A DNA stretch of 18,576 nucleotides from contig DAOTUI010000237.1 in the NCBI GenBank assembly GCA_034437035.1, positions 1 to 18,576 on the forward strand, written 5' to 3'. This DNA is from CAKZQX01 sp034437035 (GTDB taxonomy: Bacteria; Chloroflexota; Chloroflexia; Chloroflexales; Chloroflexaceae). Shown here in pieces: positions 14,768 to 18,576 of the stretch. The notes under the pieces were generated by a model. The model did not search any database and had not been told where the DNA came from. It saw nothing but the letters and a program-made list of their open reading frames with translations. Position 1 is the first letter of the stretch. Each line of letters begins with the position of its first letter. A program made the translations under genes and the position numbers.

Positions 14768-17707
14768 ATGCACTCAGTATCATCATCAGATAACCCACCG
14801 CCCGCATGTAGACGCCTGATAACCATTGCTGCCCGCGATCCACGGCGTGCTGTTCTGATTGCCCGGCATGCCATGGCCCAGATCCCGCCTGATGCGCACA
14901 TGCGGCAGGCATGGGCCTGCTATACCCTCGGCTGGACACTGGTCCAGTGGGAACGTCTCGCTGAAGCGACGATGGTGTTGCACCAGGCACACCAACTTTT
15001 TTCCCAGCTTCACCAGACGCTGCCGCTGCTCCACTGCCAACGGGCCATCCTGCAGGTGAGCCTTCTTGACGGAACAGAGAGTGCGCAACAGACTGATTGG
15101 GAGGCACTGGCCACCGCATATACAACTGCCGGAGCCCTCCTTGAGGCAGCCCGTACCCGGATTTCCCAGATCTGGCACCTGAATCTCCTGGGGCGTCCCC
15201 AGGAGGCCGGCATGCTTGCCGAACAGATTGCACCCGCGATCCGCGCCGGCACCTACGACGATCAAGGACGATTACACCGGGTGCAGGCCGTCGCATACGG
15301 AAATATGGGTATGCTGAACCAGGCTCAGGAACATATTGCCGCAGCCATAGGTTGTTTCACTCAGATCCATGCCCGTATTGAGATCGCCAAGTGTCGAGGT
15401 GAACGTGCCTGGATTTTTCAGCGCAGTGAGCACTTCTCCGCAGCACTGCAGGATCTTGAGCAGGCCCGCGCAGTTTTTCAGCATTGTGCTATGCCATTGC
15501 GTGTCACAATTTGTGAGCGCGACCGAGGCCTGGTTCTAAGCCGCCTGGGACAGTATGATCAGGCGCTTACCACGACCTTACATGCCCGCTCCCAGCTTAT
15601 TGCGCTGGAACAGCATGCTGCGGCCGCCACCTGCGACATCAATCTCGGCATTATTGCCTACTATAGTGGCCTCTTTGATCTGGCACGCGCAGCCTATCAG
15701 CGTGCATTAGCAGTATACACGGAGCGCGGTATCCAGCGTCTGCAGGCAGTATGTCAACGCAACCAGGCGCTGGCCTTGCTGGGGCAGAACCAGTCAGCAG
15801 CTGCATTGGAGATCGCAGCCAGAACGGAGAAGTTCCTCCAGATGCTGGGTGAGCAGATGGAAGAGGCAGAGGTTATTCTGGTCCGGGCGATGGCCTTGCG
15901 GAGTCTTCACCGTTCTGCAGAAGCAGCGGTAGCGTTTCAGTATGCGTACCACATCTTTACTACCCTGGGAATTAGCCCCGGAGCTGCAAAGTGTCAATTA
16001 GAGCAGGGGTGGCTCTATCTTGAGCAGGCTGATCCCGATGCAGCGCAACGGTGTCTGAGCGCGGCACAGGAAATACTGGCCGAACGACCTATGCATACCT
16101 GGCGCATTGCGTATGGACTGGCGCGCTGTGCCGAAATGCAGGGCTATCCCGACCTGGCCCTGGCGCACTACCAGGCGGCTTGTACTCTTGTCGCCCGCCT
16201 GCGACGTCGTCTTGCCAGTGAACATGCCTCCAGTGGACAGTTTGTTCAGGCAGAATCACTCTTCAGCGATGCTCTCCGTCTGGCAGCAAATCAACACAAT
16301 CCAGAACTGGTGCTACTCATCGCCGAGCAACAGCGCGCACTGGCCCTCCAACGCCAGGTAGAAGGCGGACCATTTCATATTCCCGCCGATCTCCAGGACC
16401 AGTATGAAACGGTACGTGCCAACGTGCGCGTGCTGCTGGAGCAGATCACCACCGATAGAACGCTGGTTTCAGATGAACTGCTCACGACCACGGTAGCAAC
16501 TTATACCGATCTCCTGCTTCAGGCGCGGCATATTACACCTTTGCCCGATCCTATCCCTGATATGACGCTGGATCTGGATGATCTGCGCCAGCAATTCACC
16601 CACGCTTTTCCTGATGGCTGGATGGCTCTGATCTATGTCTGGTGTCGTGACGAACTGCTCATCATCATGCTGACTATGCAGGATCTGACGCTCACCCGCA
16701 AAACCGTCGATCCGACCCTGCAACGCTTGCTGGAACAGGCCTGTCTGCCGCGCTATCGATTGTTTACCTATCTCGATCTGCCGTCCTGGCAGGACCAGAC
16801 TAACTCCCCCTGGACGAGGTTACATGTACTGGGCGACCTCCTGATACCACCGGATATACGGGCGAACTTGCACCCTGATCTACGACTGCTCATTGTTCCG
16901 GGGGGTGTGCTCCATGCGCTGCCATGGGCAGCCTTGCGAATTGATGGCGACTGGCTCTGTACGCGTGGCATTATTCAAATGCTCCCCGGTATCACCTCCT
17001 GGTTAACCCTTGCCCGGCGCACGCCATCAGGAGATGCGGCACTTCTGGTTGGATGTAGCCAGTTTGCGGAACGTGCCCCCGATCTCCCGCATGTGCCGGC
17101 CTCACTTGATCTAGTGGAGGCCACATGGACTGGCCAGGTCACACGCCTTGAACAAGCAGCAGTATCCCGCGAGACGTTGCAGACACTGGTTGCGGCTGAC
17201 GCACCCTGCCAGTATGCGATGCTCTATATTGCGACCCATGCACAACTGGTAGCCCGGCACGGTGTGCTGGCACACCTGAAACTGCATAATGATGATCTTT
17301 TTCTGGATGAGGTGCTACGGCTACATCTTTATGGCACACTGGTAGTACTGGCAACATGTGACGGAGCGGTCAGTGAGGTACTCCCCGGCGAGGAGGTCAT
17401 GAGTTTAAGCCGGGCCTTTCTCATCGCAGGAGCCCGCGATGTAATTGCCAGCCTGTGGCAGATCTATGATCGGGCGGTTGAAGGTATCTTGACACCGCTC
17501 TATGCGGCATTAGCACAGGGGGAAGATGCACCAACGGCATTAACCCGAGCCCAACGAACGCTCATTGAGCGTGCAATCCATGCCGAACCGGACGATATTG
17601 CGACTTCGCCCCTCATATGGGCAAGCCTTACGGTCATTGGAGCCGGAACACCGTGGCAGTCAGCGGGCGGTACCAAACCCACTGCATGCCATCCCATACC
17701 TGGGTGA
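14768..17707 (+). CDS. TPR-CHAT caspase-like protease
   Basis: The start chosen is the ATG at 14768, giving 979 residues. The frame stays open upstream into the antisense sigma gene, but that part lacks TPR character. Residues ~30-520 are helical tetratricopeptide-type repeats (for example AYGNMGMLNQAQEHIAAAI, CDINLGIIAYYSGLFDLARAA, ERDRGLVLSRLGQYDQAL). Residues ~605-960 are a CHAT protease domain: the LLIVPGGVLHALPWAAL signature near 709-724, catalytic His824 in YIATHAQL and catalytic Cys864 in VVLATCDGAV, then ARDVIASLWQI. No membrane helix is seen, so it is cytosolic. TPR-CHAT proteases cut specific partner proteins when triggered; the best known is the type III-E CRISPR protease acting beside a sigma factor. 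Here the divergent sigma and partner genes are obvious candidate targets (inference). No CRISPR parts are present. Confidence 0.92.
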   Translation: MHSVSSSDNPPPACRRLITIAARDPRRAVLIARHAMAQIPPDAHMRQAWACYTLGWTLVQWERLAEATMVLHQAHQLFSQLHQTLPLLHCQRAILQVSLLDGTESAQQTDWEALATAYTTAGALLEAARTRISQIWHLNLLGRPQEAGMLAEQIAPAIRAGTYDDQGRLHRVQAVAYGNMGMLNQAQEHIAAAIGCFTQIHARIEIAKCRGERAWIFQRSEHFSAALQDLEQARAVFQHCAMPLRVTICERDRGLVLSRLGQYDQALTTTLHARSQLIALEQHAAAATCDINLGIIAYYSGLFDLARAAYQRALAVYTERGIQRLQAVCQRNQALALLGQNQSAAALEIAARTEKFLQMLGEQMEEAEVILVRAMALRSLHRSAEAAVAFQYAYHIFTTLGISPGAAKCQLEQGWLYLEQADPDAAQRCLSAAQEILAERPMHTWRIAYGLARCAEMQGYPDLALAHYQAACTLVARLRRRLASEHASSGQFVQAESLFSDALRLAANQHNPELVLLIAEQQRALALQRQVEGGPFHIPADLQDQYETVRANVRVLLEQITTDRTLVSDELLTTTVATYTDLLLQARHITPLPDPIPDMTLDLDDLRQQFTHAFPDGWMALIYVWCRDELLIIMLTMQDLTLTRKTVDPTLQRLLEQACLPRYRLFTYLDLPSWQDQTNSPWTRLHVLGDLLIPPDIRANLHPDLRLLIVPGGVLHALPWAALRIDGDWLCTRGIIQMLPGITSWLTLARRTPSGDAALLVGCSQFAERAPDLPHVPASLDLVEATWTGQVTRLEQAAVSRETLQTLVAADAPCQYAMLYIATHAQLVARHGVLAHLKLHNDDLFLDEVLRLHLYGTLVVLATCDGAVSEVLPGEEVMSLSRAFLIAGARDVIASLWQIYDRAVEGILTPLYAALAQGEDAPTALTRAQRTLIERAIHAEPDDIATSPLIWASLTVIGAGTPWQSAGGTKPTACHPIPG

Positions 17708-17802
17708 TGCTTATCCTCCGCCAATGCCGCCTCCACTCCCCGGATCGATCCTAAAGTGCAGCACGGGAAGTATCCACGTCAAATGCACTATCATACGGTC
17801 TC

Positions 17803-17851
17803 ACCTCCTCTCTGGTAAATAGCGGCACAACGCCGTCACCAGAGAAGAGGT
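17803..17851 (+). terminator. Possible hairpin terminator after TPR-CHAT gene
   Basis: ACCTCCTCTCTGGT (17803-17816) pairs with ACCAGAGAAGAGGT (17838-17851) with one mismatch in 14, and a CGGC/GCCG pair lies in the loop. It lies ~95 nt after the TPR-CHAT stop. There is no T-tract, so intrinsic termination is uncertain. Confidence 0.45.
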
Positions 17852-18003
17852 ATGCTTAGGGAGAACGTATCAACGCAGAGCAGGAAGCTATTCAGGGGAA
17901 AGTAGAACAGTCGTCAAATCCTACAAGTTACGCGGTCAGCGTTCAAACCGAACGTTTGACGAGATGGAAGCCGGAGTCGCTAGTGGCAGCATGATACTTT
18001 TTT

Positions 18004-18050
18004 CTTTTTCAGAAAAATGCCGCTCGGAAAGCGACATTTTTCTGAAAAAG
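18004..18050. repeat. 21-bp inverted repeat with 5-nt loop
   Basis: Arms 18004-18024 and 18030-18050 are complementary with a single C-A mismatch, around the loop CGGAA. Both arms have A/T-rich outer parts (CTTTTTCAGAAAAATG) and a GC core (CGCT/AGCG). It could act as a terminator read from either strand, or be the scar of a small palindromic element. Confidence 0.75.
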
Positions 18051-18280
18051 GATGTCCCGTTCCACCCTGCCAGCGGCGAATAGGGCCGTTCATCCAGGTG
18101 ATACTACCGTTCATCTGATCAAACGTCTCGTTTGCATGCTCACCGCATAACTCGTGTCAAATCCGGGAAGAGACATGACGAACCTGAAGCAATCGAGAAG
18201 AATCCCTTGTTCAGGATACCGCTGGCAAACTTCGTGTGCGCGACCGTCTCCTGAATCGCTAGTATTCCCCCACTGGGAGG

Positions 18281-18296
18281 CCGCGACATGTCGCGG
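18281..18296. repeat. Perfect 16-bp palindrome CCGCGACATGTCGCGG
   Basis: This is a fully self-complementary 16-mer with no loop, flanked by CACT...AGTG if a 6-nt GGGAGG bulge is allowed. It is a candidate binding site for a dimeric protein or a genome-wide repeated palindrome. Its role cannot be decided from one copy. Confidence 0.5.
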
Positions 18297-18576
18297 AGTG
18301 TGGCCGTGATGACATCGCCAGTTGGCTCAGGATGCGCGCACCGCGCTGCCGAGATTGAAGACGACCCGAACAGCGCAGCGTAGCTCCTATGACAGGTTCG
18401 CCAGCGGTATCTTGTTCAGCAGGTTACACCTGACGGGAAGACGATGCAGACATAACCAACCCGATCCAGGCACCACCTGAATACCAGGTGCGACGAAACA
18501 GTGCTGCCCACGGCTACTCACACCAGACCAGATCCGCCACATCGGCAGGGGTCTGGTAGCACCAGGCCGGTGTCAC

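Larger units (their letters stand above)
17708..18576. other. Noncoding tail, no gene recognised
   Basis: No open frame of convincing length or composition lies in these ~870 bp on either strand. It holds two hairpins (17803-17851, 18004-18050), a short imperfect repeat near 17939-17962 built on TCAAAC/GTTTGA, a 16-bp palindrome (18281-18296) and a small CACCTG/CAGGTG repeat at 18474-18490. I see no tRNA, rRNA or transposase remnant. Confidence 0.6.

Noticed and set aside
14768..17707. TPR-CHAT as part of a type III-E CRISPR system
   Set aside because: No gRAMP/Cas7-11 gene, no repeat array and no adaptation gene is present in the window. Only the protease-plus-sigma logic is similar.

Overview
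The window looks like a chromosomal accessory region of a Chloroflexota bacterium, probably Chloroflexia-like. This is inferred from the protein style only: Pro/Thr-rich linkers after a single membrane helix, WD40 and LGFP-like ectodomains, CHAT proteases and TPR-CHAT genes. No rRNA or tRNA marker is present to confirm it. No CRISPR array and no transposase gene is visible.

Left half (1-9801, all + strand): a run of membrane-protein genes, four of which (plus a truncated fifth copy) begin with the same small helical cytosolic domain, here called the 'shared N-terminal domain'. Its pattern is LIxxIExxLxxPxxD, then LxKxxxLxxL, then LxxRLxxRR, over about 65-70 residues. After it comes a membrane segment and a different outer part in each gene: IPT/SH3-like plus GFG repeats (269-1744, 5'-truncated copy), a seven-bladed WD40 propeller (1833-3257), a peptidoglycan-recognition (PGRP/amidase_2) fold whose metal ligands are all replaced (3735-4934), IPT/SH3-like plus a beta-rich domain (6336-7826), and a four-helix membrane protein (8033-8785). 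A second PGRP/amidase (4957-5994), with its active site intact and a Tat-like N-terminus, lies 22 nt behind the dead one. An AT-rich gene with a PT-rich linker (8872-9801) follows.

Middle (9722-13161): two overlapping GC-richer genes, a polytopic membrane protein and a CHAT (caspase-like) protease that carries about six C-terminal membrane helices.

Right part (13170-17707): a minus-strand pair, an ECF-like sigma factor and a small protein that overlaps it and may be its anti-sigma-like partner. A large TPR-CHAT protease is transcribed divergently from them. The final ~870 bp holds no convincing gene, only hairpins and a 16-bp palindrome.

Working model (inference): the outer domains sense peptidoglycan or envelope state, the shared cytosolic domain acts as an adaptor, and the membrane-anchored CHAT protease is a candidate effector. 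The TPR-CHAT/sigma/partner trio resembles a protease-controlled transcription switch. The array also shows recent duplication, domain shuffling, a 5' deletion and a probable TA-flanked MITE, so it is evolving quickly.
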